Assembly (NCBI GenBank): GCA_021234155.1 | Contig: JAJEKV010000083.1 | Span: 1,951,932-2,015,931, forward strand | DNA length: 64,000 nucleotides | Source: Isoetes taiwanensis | Lineage: Eukaryota; Streptophyta; Lycopodiopsida; Isoetales; Isoetaceae | Direction of reading: 5' to 3' | Shown: positions 62,950 to 64,000 of the stretch, piece after piece | Numbering within the stretch: position 1 is the stretch's first letter | How the letters are laid out: each line of letters begins with the position of its first letter | Program-made: the position numbers and the translations under genes | Notes under the pieces: generated by a model | Databases searched by the model: none | Told to the model about the DNA's origin: nothing | The model's input: only the letters and a program-made list of their open reading frames with translations

Positions 62950-63977
62950 ATCTGCCCCATCCTTTCTTTTTGCAATCTTGAAAATGTTGAAAATACTTTC
63001 TATACGACAAAACAGCAGGAACCGTATTTGCAAGAAGAATCACATGAAGAAGACACATATGCATGGCACATCGCATCACCAGATAACTTGATACGTAACT
63101 CCAATTCCGTTGGACCCTCATGGCCAGTAGACAAGACTTCAGTCTCAGAAGGCAACGCTTCAGTCAGAGTCCTAGCACCTGGACAACATATTCGGAAGAA
63201 GAACAATAAGATGGAGAACGAAAATCAAAGGAACAGTCCAACTAGAAAGAAGCGAAAAGAACAAATAGAGGTTCCAACGTTCAGCCTTTAGGCTGACTCT
63301 TCACAAACGTGTTGCTGCACTAAAAGTTGCCCTCAGCCTTCACTCACCTGATGTACTGATGGCATCGTTATCCTTACGCATGAGACAATCCCTAAAATTT
63401 CTGATTTATTTTACACGAGCATTAGTCAACATGATTCCTCAGGTGCCTTTACTATGTTTGAAAACCGAACTAACTTACCTGCACGCAACAATCGAACAAT
63501 CTGATCGCCTGCATTCTAAGACATGCGATCTCACCATCCTGATTCACGTACAGAAGGGGAAGCCATTATGATCGTTACATATCATGCATTAAAACAAGCC
63601 CCTTACCTGCAATTATCAATCGGACATGTTTTCCTTTGTTCTCGGCACATCCAAGCATGCAAAAACACGAAGAGCAGATACTCCTGGCACTTATTGCATC
63701 TAGATGGAGGGACTATTGCGCAAAATATAGAATGCAGAATAAGACGTTTAAACATAAGACACTTGGGAGAACATTCGCCACGAGAACAAACAGATGCGCA
63801 CGCATCGTTAAATGCATCCAAACCATCCAATAGTTCATCCCATTTAGGAGGTACGAACGGATCCAATAGGTCAGAACGATCCAATAGTGCAAAACTATCT
63901 AGGTCAAAACGTCTTTCAGATGTATCATCGCCACGAGACAAGGCTTCAGTCTCCTCACTGCTTGCTTCGTTCTGCAT
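62950..63977 (-). pseudogene. TAZ-type zinc-finger gene, second copy, exon four broken
   Basis: Exons at 63607-63977, 63479-63538 and 63348-63400 match those of the first copy base by base with few changes, and splice sites are kept. The finger in exon one is intact (MFKRLILHSIFC, RCNKCQEYLLFVFLHAW, MCREQRKTCPIDNCR). Exon four (from 63178 downward) has lost a cysteine (LSGDAMC for LSCDAMC) and shifts frame after SSCKYGS, so the last zinc-binding part cannot be made as sequenced. The window ends 23 bp past the first ATG, so any 5' exon is out of view. Function as for the first copy; likely non-functional or truncated. Confidence 0.6.
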
Positions 63978-64000
63978 CCTGACGACTGGATAACAAAACA

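Overview
This looks like nuclear DNA of a land plant, in a gene-poor, repeat-dominated region. The evidence is spliceosomal introns with good GT/AG borders, fragments of plant-type families (pentatricopeptide PLS, GH3, HOTHEAD-type GMC oxidoreductase, PRP43-type DEAH helicase, TAZ zinc finger, kelch), TTTAGGG-like telo-boxes, and nested LINE, SINE, hAT, PIF/Harbinger and TRIM insertions. A Penelope-like reverse transcriptase beside a CYFP-type LINE endonuclease makes a seed-free vascular plant or a gymnosperm more likely than a flowering plant. That placement is inference. No rRNA, tRNA, CRISPR or prokaryotic feature is visible.

Layout. 0-1.7 kb: decayed LINE endonuclease (minus). 1.7-7.4 kb: a multi-exon minus-strand gene or element ending in a Penelope-like reverse transcriptase, with introns and no visible endonuclease domain. 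8.6 kb: one HOTHEAD-like exon. 12.4-14.6 kb: intron-free PRP43/DHX15-like helicase with two 1-nt frame breaks and its own TATA box. 15.2-16.1 kb: LINE RT relic. 16.2-23.6 kb: array of ~1.1 kb tandem units, a PIF/Harbinger-like insertion, a PPR pseudogene and a tRNA-derived SINE. 24.0-27.8 kb: GH3 pseudogene split by an hAT-like element that itself carries a LINE. 29.3-32.6 kb: tandem ~988-bp and ~390-bp units. 34 kb: unrecognised gene. 36.9-38.2 kb: kelch gene. 42-49.4 kb: dispersed repeat families containing TAZ zinc-finger exons, including one complete four-exon gene model. 53.4-64 kb: a second, mosaic copy of the 16-23.6, 41.8-42.4 and 45.9-49.4 kb sequences, with its own private insertions (hAT MITE, unclassified 288-bp insert, TRIM).

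Because the repeated blocks supply empty sites, several insertions can be delimited to the base. The same comparison shows a striking error-like pattern: CAG and CTG in one copy correspond to CG, CGT, CGAG or CTCG in the other. One such change also explains a frame break in the helicase and the imperfect primer-binding site of the TRIM. Some apparent pseudogenization may therefore be a sequencing artefact.

There is no operon-like collaboration between genes. The best candidates for something undescribed are the intron-containing Penelope-like gene and the repeat-borne TAZ zinc-finger family with a duplicated zinc-ligand exon.
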